From a virus: DNA of 64,000 bases. Position 1 is the first letter of the stretch; each line of letters begins with the position of its first letter. Both the position numbers and the translations under genes were made by a program. The notes beneath the pieces are model-generated. The model saw only the letters and a list, made by a program, of their open reading frames with translations, was not told the origin of the DNA and searched no databases. Of the stretch, positions 49,028 to 56,656 are shown one piece after another. Location of the stretch: positions 1 through 64,000 of IMG/VR virus record IMGVR_UViG_3300028377_000003. One strand, written 5' to 3'.

Positions 49028-49056
49028 TTGACGGAAAGGTGACGTTAGGGTATAAG
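49028..49056 (+). promoter_or_regulatory. sigma70-type promoter with TAGGG element
   Basis: -35 TTGACG (49028-49033), 17-bp spacer ending TTAGGG, -10 TATAAG (49051-49056). Drives the genes from 49078. Confidence 0.92.
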
Positions 49057-49077
49057 GAAGTATACTAAGGAGGAACT

Positions 49078-49425
49078 ATGAAATTCGATCTGAAAAAACC
49101 GTGCAAAGAGTGCCCGTTCCGCAACGACAAATCAGCGTATTTGCGCAAAGGCCGGGTTCGTTCGTTGCAAGAAACTCTGCAGGCCGATAAATTTTCTACG
49201 TTTAGCTGCCACAAAACCGTGGACTACAGCGAAGAGGATGGCCGCAACACCGAAGACACCCAGCACTGTGCCGGGGCGCTCATCCTTATGGAAAAGCTCG
49301 AAACACCCACTAACTCAATCCGGGTCGCCGAACGGTTAGGGATGTACGACCGCCGTGAACTCGACATGGATTCGCCGGTGTTCGATTCGTGGGAAGAGAT
49401 GGAGGACGCCTGCAATGGGGAATGA
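49078..49425 (+). CDS. DUF6283-like protein
   Basis: 115 aa. PCKECPFRND, TFSCHKTVDYSE and HCAGALILM follow the DUF6283 pattern (CxxCPFR ... CHKT ... CAGxLI), a small cysteine- and histidine-containing family common in phages and actinobacteria, function unknown. AAGGAGG site. It overlaps the next gene by 11 bases. Confidence 0.75.
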   Translation: MKFDLKKPCKECPFRNDKSAYLRKGRVRSLQETLQADKFSTFSCHKTVDYSEEDGRNTEDTQHCAGALILMEKLETPTNSIRVAERLGMYDRRELDMDSPVFDSWEEMEDACNGE

Positions 49426-49789
49426 AGACCTTGTGGTCATTCGGTATCCGATAGGTGACTTGGATGACCACCGGCACCACCAGATACGTGATGATGAGGG
49501 TGATGTTCTGGCTTACGCCGTCATCTTACCCGACACACCGGAAAAAGGATTCACATATCTTGTTGGGTTGTACGTAGAGCCGGAACACCGTCAGAAAGGG
49601 ATGGCGAAGGCCATCCTACAGAGCGTTGAAAAGGACTTTGAAGGGTATACGATTATTCTTCAAGCACATCCCTATACTGATTGTCCGCTGTCGGAAAAGG
49701 AACTCCAGCACATGTACGAGCGCTGGGGCTTCCGAATCTATGACGAAGATGGATGGATGAAAAAGGATCTAGGAGAAAACTATGAGTAG
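49415..49789 (+). CDS. GNAT-family acetyltransferase-like protein
   Basis: 124 aa from ATG 49415. VGLYVEPEHRQKGMAKAIL is motif A of the GNAT fold (acetyl-CoA pyrophosphate loop R/Q-x-x-G-x-A) and MYERWGFRI is motif B. Substrate unknown. It overlaps the next gene by 8. Confidence 0.75.
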   Translation: MGNEDLVVIRYPIGDLDDHRHHQIRDDEGDVLAYAVILPDTPEKGFTYLVGLYVEPEHRQKGMAKAILQSVEKDFEGYTIILQAHPYTDCPLSEKELQHMYERWGFRIYDEDGWMKKDLGENYE

Positions 49790-50137
49790 CGGGCGGATTC
49801 ATAAAGTGCGTAGCTACCAACGCCGCGTTCCTGTTGCTAATCCCGAGCATTACTGCATCGTGGCACCTGCACAGGATCGGCGGCGAGACATTCGGGAGGG
49901 CGTACCATCCGAACAAACGGAGCCGGATGGGTGCCTCATCCTGTATGTGGTGCAATGGTTTTATGAGGGTGGGGTCTTGCTGATATCGCTCTGGTTGTCC
50001 GAGACGACGACGATATGGAACTAGAACGCCACTATCCGCCCGGTACGCCGTTCGATTATCTTGTCCGTCTCATCAATGGGGTTGCTATTTTGGACCGCCC
50101 TACGTTTCTTCAGCTAGGTCTGGCTGGGTATCACTGA
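49782..50137 (+). pseudogene. Unknown protein, one frameshift
   Basis: Starts MSSGRIHKVRSYQRRV and reads to WFYEGGVL; then a one-base shift at a GGGG run near 49972 is needed to continue DIALVVRDDDDMELERHYPPG and PFDYLVRLINGVAIL to a stop at 50137. One missing G would explain it (about 119 aa). Possibly a sequence error. It overlaps the convergent gene at 50100 by 38 bases. Confidence 0.65.
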
Positions 50138-50777
50138 CTTGGATGGCCAGTTGCAGTTGGGCAGGTGAACAACATCTTTCCGTGCGATCCCGGAGGTCTT
50201 TTGGAGGGTTGGTATCACACGATAGCCCTTCCGGTTCTCTGATATCTACTTTCCCGTCAGCCACCACGAATTCCACAAGTGGTCTGCATTTGTGCGCTAG
50301 CTCCACCGGTTTGTTTAGTATCTGTGACCGCAACTTGAGGTAAGGGAAGGTCTTGGCGATCAGGATCCAATCGGCCATGAGGTCCCCAGCGGACACCCTA
50401 TCCAGATTGTAACTGTTGCACCCGACTGTCCCGTCCCAACCACACCAGCCCCTAGACCCTTCCCAACAGGGCGACATGATTCGGTAATTGTGCAAGACCT
50501 TCAGGTCTAGGATCTGGTACCGTTCATGAAACTCAGTTTCGTAAACATCCCAAGGTGGTTGTCGCTGATAGCGTCTATTCCGCTCGGGCCGCCTTGTGTA
50601 AAGGTGATTCTGAATAGTTTCGACCCAATCAGTGTCGTTACACCACGTCTCGAAATCGGAGGTTCTGAAAAGGATCTCCGCCCGTTGTAATTCGGTGACG
50701 GGTTCCCCTTTTACGAGGAACCCGGCCCACATAGGAAAGGACTGTAAAACGCCTTCGATTTGTCTGTTGCGAATCAT
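50100..50777 (-). CDS. MIRN-family protein
   Basis: 225 aa, MIRNRQIEGVLQSFPMWAGFL. Tryptophan- and cysteine-rich middle (DGTVGCNSYNLDRV, GSRGWCGWD) and a flexible tail. It overlaps the upstream coiled-coil gene by 4 bases. No function recognised. Confidence 0.7.
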   Translation of the reverse strand: MIRNRQIEGVLQSFPMWAGFLVKGEPVTELQRAEILFRTSDFETWCNDTDWVETIQNHLYTRRPERNRRYQRQPPWDVYETEFHERYQILDLKVLHNYRIMSPCWEGSRGWCGWDGTVGCNSYNLDRVSAGDLMADWILIAKTFPYLKLRSQILNKPVELAHKCRPLVEFVVADGKVDIREPEGLSCDTNPPKDLRDRTERCCSPAQLQLAIQVSDTQPDLAEET

Positions 50778-51295
50778 GCGTTTTCGTCTTCCGGCTTGAC
50801 CCTGAAATCGTACTTACGACCTTTCGCTTTAGAAAGGCGACGTTCGAGGTTGTAGCGGTTTTTGACTTTCCCGGCAGCCATATTATGGACGTAGCCGGTC
50901 GACAAGTCCAGTACGTCCGCAAGCTCGTTGGCTGATTGCCATTGGTACTTGGCAGGGTCGTCACGCTCGGTGATGATTGCCCGCGCCTTGGGTTGCGTAG
51001 CGCCGCCTTCTCGAATCCCTTCGGATTCCCGCACCAGATTACGATACCGGCCCACGGTATGCTCCAGCACGTTGAGTTGGTTCTGGAGGTTCTCGACTTG
51101 GGTTTCCAGACGCCCCTCATACTCCATGCGGCTTTTCAGGATTTCCACGGTTTTGATTAACCGGGGCACCGCCACTTTCGTCATTTCCTTGGTAGGTGGA
51201 CAGCCCGCATTAACCCATTGACCATAAAGGGTCTTGACCAGTTCGAGTTCCTCAGCCGTCAGTGAACCGCTTTTTCTCAGGGTCGTGATATTCAT
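50774..51295 (-). CDS. Coiled-coil HTH-like protein
   Basis: 173 aa. Residues 45-90 (ILKSRMEYEGRLETQVENLQ, NQLNVLEHTVGRY) form a coiled coil. The end (QSANELADVLDLSTGYVHNM, then RYNLERRLSKAKGRKYDF) resembles a helix-turn-helix. Possibly a DNA-binding dimer. Own promoter at 51332-51360. Confidence 0.65.
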   Translation of the reverse strand: MNITTLRKSGSLTAEELELVKTLYGQWVNAGCPPTKEMTKVAVPRLIKTVEILKSRMEYEGRLETQVENLQNQLNVLEHTVGRYRNLVRESEGIREGGATQPKARAIITERDDPAKYQWQSANELADVLDLSTGYVHNMAAGKVKNRYNLERRLSKAKGRKYDFRVKPEDENA

Positions 51296-51331
51296 AGTCG
51301 TATCCTCGGAGTAGTTAGTTGATACTACCCA

Positions 51332-51360
51332 TTTATACCCTACTTACGTCCTCACGTCAA
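51332..51360 (-). promoter_or_regulatory. sigma70-type promoter with TAGGG element
   Basis: -35 TTGACG (51355-51360), 17-bp spacer ending GTAGGG, -10 TATAAA (51332-51337). Confidence 0.9.
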
Positions 51361-51537
51361 AACATTTTATTGTGCAGAGGGTATGACACAAAAGTCAGAG
51401 GTGTTTTAGAGCACAGGTTGGAGGAGAGTCCCAGAGAGATCTGGGCTAGAATCAGGGATATAAACGTCACGAGACTAATTTATTTTATAAAATCCGGCGA
51501 ACATCGAGATCACGAATCTCTCTAAGTGCTCTCTAAG

Positions 51538-51915
51538 TCACGAGTACTTAGCCTGCACCCTATCCCACAGGTGCCGCAGGAGGTTTTCCGGTAAGGTCGT
51601 GTCGCCGTCTGAAATCCACGGACCCTTGCCTTGCACCTTTTGAAACTCGGATATCCACTTGGCCGCCTTGCACGGGGAACCTTCATGGTAAGTCTGGATC
51701 TGATCGGTGTCGACATACCACCGCAAGCCAAAGGTCGTGGTCCCCGCCCAATCATTCAATTGGTAAACCCATTTCACATGGACGTTTTCCCCGTGGTTGT
51801 ACACTTTGAATTCCCGTGGCAAGGGGAAGTGTGTTTTGGTGAGGAAATCTGAAACGCCCCCTGTCGGAGGTAGGATTTCTAGGAACATTCGGTCTGCAAA
51901 CCGGTTGATGATCAT
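51538..51915 (-). CDS. Unknown protein (MIIN start)
   Basis: 125 aa, MIINRFADRMFLEILPPTGG, beta-rich with VKWVYQLNDWAGTTTFGLRWYV and a C-terminal helix. The layout (short start helix, tryptophan-containing strands) resembles the MLRN family. 10 bases after the gene at 51926. Function unknown. Confidence 0.7.
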   Translation of the reverse strand: MIINRFADRMFLEILPPTGGVSDFLTKTHFPLPREFKVYNHGENVHVKWVYQLNDWAGTTTFGLRWYVDTDQIQTYHEGSPCKAAKWISEFQKVQGKGPWISDGDTTLPENLLRHLWDRVQAKYS

Positions 51916-51925
51916 AGCCTAGCCC

Positions 51926-52351
51926 TCACCTTTCAATGATGTTCTTGAACCTTTTAGCCAGACGGCGAACCTTTCCGCTGTCTTCATCGGGGTTTTTAGG
52001 TGCGGGTTGGTTGGGGGCCTCGACGACCGTAGCACCGGCCCAATCATTAACCCAATCGTAGGTATAGATGCTGTCTTGAAAGGGCCACACGGGATACTCA
52101 GACCCCTCTTGACCTTCGAACTCCACCTTGATGCAAAGTTCCTTAGCTTCGGGACGGTTCAGGACAGTAGACTCTGTGTCCTCACCTGTCACGGACTCGA
52201 ACACTTTCAAGATGGTGGCCCGGTGAATCATCGCCGACTGTTTCATGAGCCTCACCAGTACCGCGTCACCTTCCCGGACCATCTGACCTTCCGGCATGAT
52301 GTTGGGCAGATAGACAGCGAGATCATGCATTGTCATTTCTTCATGATTCAT
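51926..52351 (-). CDS. Unknown protein
   Basis: 141 aa from MNHEEMTMHDLAVYLPNIMPEGQ. Beta segment (DAVLVRLMKQSAMIHRATILK), a proline-rich linker (EAPNQPAPKNPDEDSG) and a basic end. Overlaps the next gene by 11 bases. No family recognised. Confidence 0.65.
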   Translation of the reverse strand: MNHEEMTMHDLAVYLPNIMPEGQMVREGDAVLVRLMKQSAMIHRATILKVFESVTGEDTESTVLNRPEAKELCIKVEFEGQEGSEYPVWPFQDSIYTYDWVNDWAGATVVEAPNQPAPKNPDEDSGKVRRLAKRFKNIIER

Positions 52352-52601
52352 GTTCGGCCTCCCATACAGCGATCCGGTCACGGAGCAATTCCTTGTCCGC
52401 TTCCAGTGTACCATAATCTTTCCACATACCCATAACAATTCGGGCGGCAAAAATGACTCCCAACACGTGAAGCCCCTGCAGACTCTCCGCCCGGTAAAGG
52501 TCGGATAGGACCAGCAAGGGTAACACCACCGTTATGGCTATTGATTGAACCTGCATCCTCTTGGCACTGCGAAGCAGATACCGGAGGTCTTGTAGGTTCA
52601 T
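52341..52601 (-). CDS. Small membrane protein
   Basis: 86 aa from MNLQDLRYLLRSAKRMQ. One long hydrophobic stretch (SIAITVVLPLLVLSDLY, residues 19-35) and a second weaker one (LHVLGVIFAARIVMG, 43-57). Acidic helical tail. Function unknown. Confidence 0.65.
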   Translation of the reverse strand: MNLQDLRYLLRSAKRMQVQSIAITVVLPLLVLSDLYRAESLQGLHVLGVIFAARIVMGMWKDYGTLEADKELLRDRIAVWEAEHES

Positions 52602-52621
52602 ATTTTTGATTTTCGTGGGCG

Positions 52622-53473
52622 TTAGGCGCTCCATGCTAATGCGTACCTCGACGGGTCGTCTTGCTTGAGCACATATTCGATCGTCTCAACCACGATTTCC
52701 AGTGCGTGAATGTACCAGTCGAAAGAGGTTTCGTCACCTTCCGCCACCTCATTTTTGTACACGACGTAAGTCATCGGGTCCCCGGTCATTTCGCTGCGAC
52801 CTTCGATGAAACCGTGAACCGTGACGCCCTCTTGCAAAAAGAAATGGCCCCGGTGGTTCATATAAGGGCCGCCGTGGATGCTGTTGGCTTGTCTCTTTTG
52901 CTCTTCCGCGAACACTTCGAGGGCGATCTTTTCGTTTGTGACGTCTTCCTCTTCGATGTTTTTGAAAGGGTTGTACTCCATCTTCATCACGTTGAAATCA
53001 CCCTTCGTCTCGATGTCTTTTTTGAAGTCATCAAGAAGTGCTTTGGCCTTGGGGAGCACGGTTTCCCAATCCACCTCGACGTAATAGTCACTTTCCTTTT
53101 CGAACACGTCGTACAGGTCCCGCCCAATACGCCGTTGGAGCGCTTGGTTCAGGCCGCCGCTGTTGTAGCTTGACCTCCAGTACCCAATCTTAAACATGTG
53201 GTCCGGGTAAAGCTCAGAATCCTCGGTGATTTCTATGCGGCTGTCTTCCAAGGGGTTACCGTATTCGTCAACCACATACTCTTCACGCAATGCGGTTAGC
53301 TGGTCGTCCAATTCGGCTTTCATGCCAAGGGGCAAATCCCGCCGCTTTGAAACACCGGCTTTTTTGAAAAAGGTGGACAACAGCCCATCTTCCGCTTCGG
53401 TAAAGGAACGCCTTCGGCCTTTGAATTCGCTAATTGGTTCGGTGAACCGGTACAGGTATACGTCGAGTCCCAT
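52622..53473 (-). CDS. Unknown protein (MGLDVYLYRF family)
   Basis: 283 aa from MGLDVYLYRFTEPISEF (GGAGTGGTCC site). GYWRSSYNSGGLNQALQRRIG is a motif I associate with a family of phage proteins of unknown role. The middle is acidic and helical, and the C-terminal part has DWYIHALEIVVETIEYVL. The promoter at 53526 is probably its own. Confidence 0.7.
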   Translation of the reverse strand: MGLDVYLYRFTEPISEFKGRRRSFTEAEDGLLSTFFKKAGVSKRRDLPLGMKAELDDQLTALREEYVVDEYGNPLEDSRIEITEDSELYPDHMFKIGYWRSSYNSGGLNQALQRRIGRDLYDVFEKESDYYVEVDWETVLPKAKALLDDFKKDIETKGDFNVMKMEYNPFKNIEEEDVTNEKIALEVFAEEQKRQANSIHGGPYMNHRGHFFLQEGVTVHGFIEGRSEMTGDPMTYVVYKNEVAEGDETSFDWYIHALEIVVETIEYVLKQDDPSRYALAWSA

Positions 53474-53525
53474 TTGGACCACTCCAATTCGTAAGTTAAT
53501 GCTACGTATCAATAGTCACTACCAC

Positions 53526-53553
53526 CTTTTACCCTAACTATCCCCTTTGTCAA
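53526..53553 (-). promoter_or_regulatory. sigma70-type promoter with TAGGG element
   Basis: -35 TTGACA (53548-53553), 16-bp spacer ending TTAGGG, -10 TAAAAG (53526-53531). The short spacer and weaker -10 suggest lower activity. Confidence 0.75.
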
Positions 53554-53651
53554 AAGACTTTGACGTAGGGAACACTGGATGTTACGTTATATATAGTGGT
53601 AATCCACATGGCTATCGCTACCAAAACAACTCATAATGAGGTTATATACCG

Positions 53652-53963
53652 ATGTTCATGACGGAAATTGAATCTGACAAAATCACCGATCTGATGATTG
53701 AAGATTACTTCAACAATGTCCGGTCCTTTTGTACGCAAGACCTTTCCAAAAAGGAACTGGACACCGTTGAACGGACCGGCATCTTGTTGATGCAAACGAT
53801 GGTACAGGCAATCCTCCAGTCGGCGACGCCCGACAGACAGGTTGAGATTTTCCATCGTATCCAGATGCGGTTCATGATGGTCCTTCAGGACTATAACCGC
53901 GATTGGATCTGGGCAATTTTCAGTGAGTTCTCGGACCGGCTGCCCGAAAAGATGCTCAACTAG
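53652..53963 (+). CDS. Small helical protein
   Basis: 103 aa, MFMTEIESDKITDLMIEDYF. Helical throughout (KELDTVERTGILLMQTMVQAIL, IFHRIQMRFMMVLQDYN). TTATATATAGTGG lies 60 bases upstream and could be a late promoter element. It converges with the gene at 53956 with 8 bases overlap. Function unknown. Confidence 0.65.
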   Translation: MFMTEIESDKITDLMIEDYFNNVRSFCTQDLSKKELDTVERTGILLMQTMVQAILQSATPDRQVEIFHRIQMRFMMVLQDYNRDWIWAIFSEFSDRLPEKMLN

Positions 53964-54678
53964 AACTGTAGTTGTCGTCGTCTTCCAAAAACTCAAGCGG
54001 AACCCCTAAGCTCCTATACATCTCTTCTTCGACAAAGCCTATTTCTCCGCAGGGGTTCCGCAAGGTGCTTGGCCCCATCAAAGATTCCGTCTGTAAGCTA
54101 CTGAAAGCCCGGTTCATTGAAGACATAGCGTCCGCTGTGTCTTCAATCGCTACACCTACCCGCCGCATTTGATTGGTCAATTGGCTACGAATTTCGAAAA
54201 AGGTGTTGTTGTTCCGGGGATGTCCGACGAAATGTTCAACTAGTTGGTGGACGCTACGGCCAACCTCCAAAGCGCTTCCGCCACCCCGCATCGCCCTTTC
54301 GACAATTTTATCGACGGGTATGAACTCCAGATCACCATGACCTTCCACCCAGAAACCTTCTCCGTTCAACTTCAGCCGGTTGTTGTATAGTCGGCCCAAC
54401 ACAGTATCAAGCGCCTTAGCGAAGCTCTCAGGCGTCCAGCGACTAAACTGCAGATGAGAACCGAGGATAGGAATCCGGGCCATATAAATGCCCCGGTCCA
54501 TGTTCACATCGGCTTTGGGGTTGCAGTATATTTCAACGTCCCAATCGCCAAATTTGCAAAAGATGTTCGTGGCGGACGTCCACATCTCACCTTCGCCTTG
54601 ATCATAAATGTGAAGGACACCCTCGAAAGCCTCTTCGATGATAATTTTCGGGGGGAGCGTAAAGTAATTACGGATCAT
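53956..54678 (-). CDS. MIRNYF-family protein 1
   Basis: 240 aa, MIRNYFTLPPKIIIEEAFEG. Beta-rich first half (DWDVEIYCNPKADVNMDRGIY), a helical second half. Tandem with the related protein at 54675, with ATGA overlap. No function recognised. Confidence 0.7.
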   Translation of the reverse strand: MIRNYFTLPPKIIIEEAFEGVLHIYDQGEGEMWTSATNIFCKFGDWDVEIYCNPKADVNMDRGIYMARIPILGSHLQFSRWTPESFAKALDTVLGRLYNNRLKLNGEGFWVEGHGDLEFIPVDKIVERAMRGGGSALEVGRSVHQLVEHFVGHPRNNNTFFEIRSQLTNQMRRVGVAIEDTADAMSSMNRAFSSLQTESLMGPSTLRNPCGEIGFVEEEMYRSLGVPLEFLEDDDNYSSS

Positions 54679-55259
54679 CCTTCACCTCGGAAAATCATGG
54701 CCACAGCCTTGCGCGTTTTTGAGGTAACACCCCACAAAGTGAGATCCTCTATCTTCACGACCCCGGAGGGGCTAGCAAGGCGCATCTTGAAAGATTCCTT
54801 GTCCGCAGGCCGGTAAGCGATAACCGCTTTCACAAGACCACCTATCAAAAGCTGTGCGACCTTTTTGTTATTGTCCCGCTTCACCACGTCCACAGTGTGA
54901 TAAGTGTAAGGTGTCTTGAACGTGTTAGCGACGATGTACGTCACGTAATTCAGGAAAATCTCATCTTCGAAATGGTTGATCCCATGTTCCACCGCATCCA
55001 GCAAGGTGTCGGCGTTAAAATAAGGGAGCACTGTCCGTTCGAAACCATATTGCATCGGGAACACGACGCGGAACGCATCATAAGCGGGGTTGTATTCAGC
55101 CCGATATCGGAAACCACGGACGGTAAACTCAATCCCCCGGACTTTCCGGCTGGCCTCGTCACGAGGCATCGAGACCTCGGAAACTTGTACGGCGGGTTCT
55201 AGAGTCTTGAGGTGCTCAGGATGAAAGCGGATAGTTTCGTGAAAGTAGTTTTTGATCAT
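54675..55259 (-). CDS. MIRNYF-family protein 2
   Basis: 194 aa, MIKNYFHETIRFHPEHLKTL. Beta-rich: GIEFTVRGFRYRAEYNPAYD, FRVVFPMQYGF. Shares the opening and layout with the protein at 53956. Function unknown. Confidence 0.7.
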   Translation of the reverse strand: MIKNYFHETIRFHPEHLKTLEPAVQVSEVSMPRDEASRKVRGIEFTVRGFRYRAEYNPAYDAFRVVFPMQYGFERTVLPYFNADTLLDAVEHGINHFEDEIFLNYVTYIVANTFKTPYTYHTVDVVKRDNNKKVAQLLIGGLVKAVIAYRPADKESFKMRLASPSGVVKIEDLTLWGVTSKTRKAVAMIFRGEG

Positions 55260-55274
55260 CGTAATACCTTATTT

Positions 55275-55715
55275 TCACTCCTCGGCGGTTTCGAAACGCT
55301 GCAGAAAATCGTCGAAATTGTTTTCGATGTAGCTATCAAGGAATTTGATCCTTGACCTCACGCATTCCCAACCCCCGTGATCCAGAAGGGTTCGGATTTC
55401 GATGAACCAAGTCATATCGTTGAGGTGTCTCTTGTTCGAACTCGAACTACGTCCCGTCCGTTTCGAGAGGTAATACTTCAGTGTACCCTCGACCGTATCC
55501 CATACTACAACAAAAGACTGTTCGCCCCTAGAGCGTCCGTTTTCTTGAAACCGAAATTGAAACTCCACCTGATCATTGATCTGATCCTTGCGTATCCCCG
55601 TGATTCGTGTCGGCGTACATCGATGTTCGAACAGGGTCTTACGCAAAGGACTTTCGGGTATCAGGCTGAGAAACAACCCGAGGTGGTATAGAGGGATGAT
55701 CTTCGAATCAGACAT
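55275..55715 (-). CDS. Unknown protein
   Basis: 146 aa, MSDSKIIPLYHLGLFLSLIP. Beta-rich (QVEFQFRFQENGRSRGEQSFVVVWD), then a helical end. AGGTGTG site. The start of a block ending at 53956. Function unknown. Confidence 0.7.
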   Translation of the reverse strand: MSDSKIIPLYHLGLFLSLIPESPLRKTLFEHRCTPTRITGIRKDQINDQVEFQFRFQENGRSRGEQSFVVVWDTVEGTLKYYLSKRTGRSSSSNKRHLNDMTWFIEIRTLLDHGGWECVRSRIKFLDSYIENNFDDFLQRFETAEE

Positions 55716-55783
55716 AGCACACCTAGTATACGTGTAAAATACCCCCTTACCATACCGATCGAAAGTCGCAATAGCAAGGAGAA

Positions 55784-55815
55784 GAAAAGCCCCAGCAACA
55801 TAGCCGGGGCCTTCT
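55784..55815 (-). terminator. Rho-independent terminator
   Basis: GCCCCxGC pairs with GCxGGGGC around a short loop; minus-strand RNA continues UUUUCUU. It ends the gene at 55835. Confidence 0.75.
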
Positions 55816-55834
55816 TAGTGGTCTGGAAAATGCG

Positions 55835-56605
55835 TCACTCGTCGGAATCGTCCAAGTTCGATATATCCGAAGGCGCATTGATAGTAGGGGATGACCCACT
55901 AAGGTCACGTACTCGGGTTTCCGTATGAACAGGGCCGCTAGCCCGAACACCGATAGGCGCTTGGTGTTGCTTCGGGAAAGGATGCTTCGGTTGAAGCTGT
56001 CGGATTTTATCCATATCAGCGCTTGAAGCCATATACTCCCGTACCTTCTCAATCGCCTCTTCGATCAAGTGGCCCGTCTTTTCTGCCGCAGGGACGCCTG
56101 ATACGAACACACGTGAAAAGACGTAATAGGCTTGGAAACGTGTGAGGTCGTTTTCCTCTTGGATGATATCAAGGAGGGCTAAGGCCGAATCCTTGACTTC
56201 CAGAGACTCTTTGGTGGGCGGCGTCGGGTTATCAAACGCATCGTCCACCATCGCCTTGGTCATTTTCTCTTCTTTGCGTACCTGTGGGCCTACGTCAAAA
56301 AGGTCTTCGAGCGCATCATCAATGCTACGGCCCTTTAGGGTCGTGATCTCAAAATAAGCGTCATCGACGGCTTTGCGAAGAGCTTTGACATTCGACGGGT
56401 ACTTGTAACTTGCCGTGTACGTCTTTTTCAGGAAAGGGACGGACAAACGGACAAGGTTTTCATTCTCCGTGTAGCTGTGCTCGGTCAAGTCCAAACTCAG
56501 TGAATCGTTATCTGTGCGGCGTCGTGTCCGCTTACTGAAACGCTTGGTGAACACGTTACGGTAAACAGCGTCGCCAACTTTCTTGATCTGATCTCGTAAA
56601 AACAT
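55835..56605 (-). CDS. Unknown protein
   Basis: 256 aa, MFLRDQIKKVGDAVYRNVFT with a basic patch (KRFSKRTRRR). A middle with acidic helices, and a flexible C-terminal tail with repeated S/P/D. GGAGGTTAT site at ATG 56605. It follows the Ro60 terminator, so it is probably transcribed separately. Function unknown. Confidence 0.7.
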   Translation of the reverse strand: MFLRDQIKKVGDAVYRNVFTKRFSKRTRRRTDNDSLSLDLTEHSYTENENLVRLSVPFLKKTYTASYKYPSNVKALRKAVDDAYFEITTLKGRSIDDALEDLFDVGPQVRKEEKMTKAMVDDAFDNPTPPTKESLEVKDSALALLDIIQEENDLTRFQAYYVFSRVFVSGVPAAEKTGHLIEEAIEKVREYMASSADMDKIRQLQPKHPFPKQHQAPIGVRASGPVHTETRVRDLSGSSPTINAPSDISNLDDSDE

Positions 56606-56613
56606 ATAACCTC

Positions 56614-56648
56614 CAGAAAATAGCCCCCGGTCAAAGCGACCGGGGGCT
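56614..56648 (-). terminator. Strong Rho-independent terminator
   Basis: AGCCCCCGGTC pairs with GACCGGGGGCT (11 bp, 5-nt loop) followed by UAUUUUC. It ends the Ro60 transcript. Confidence 0.88.
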
Positions 56649-56656
56649 TGATGGGT

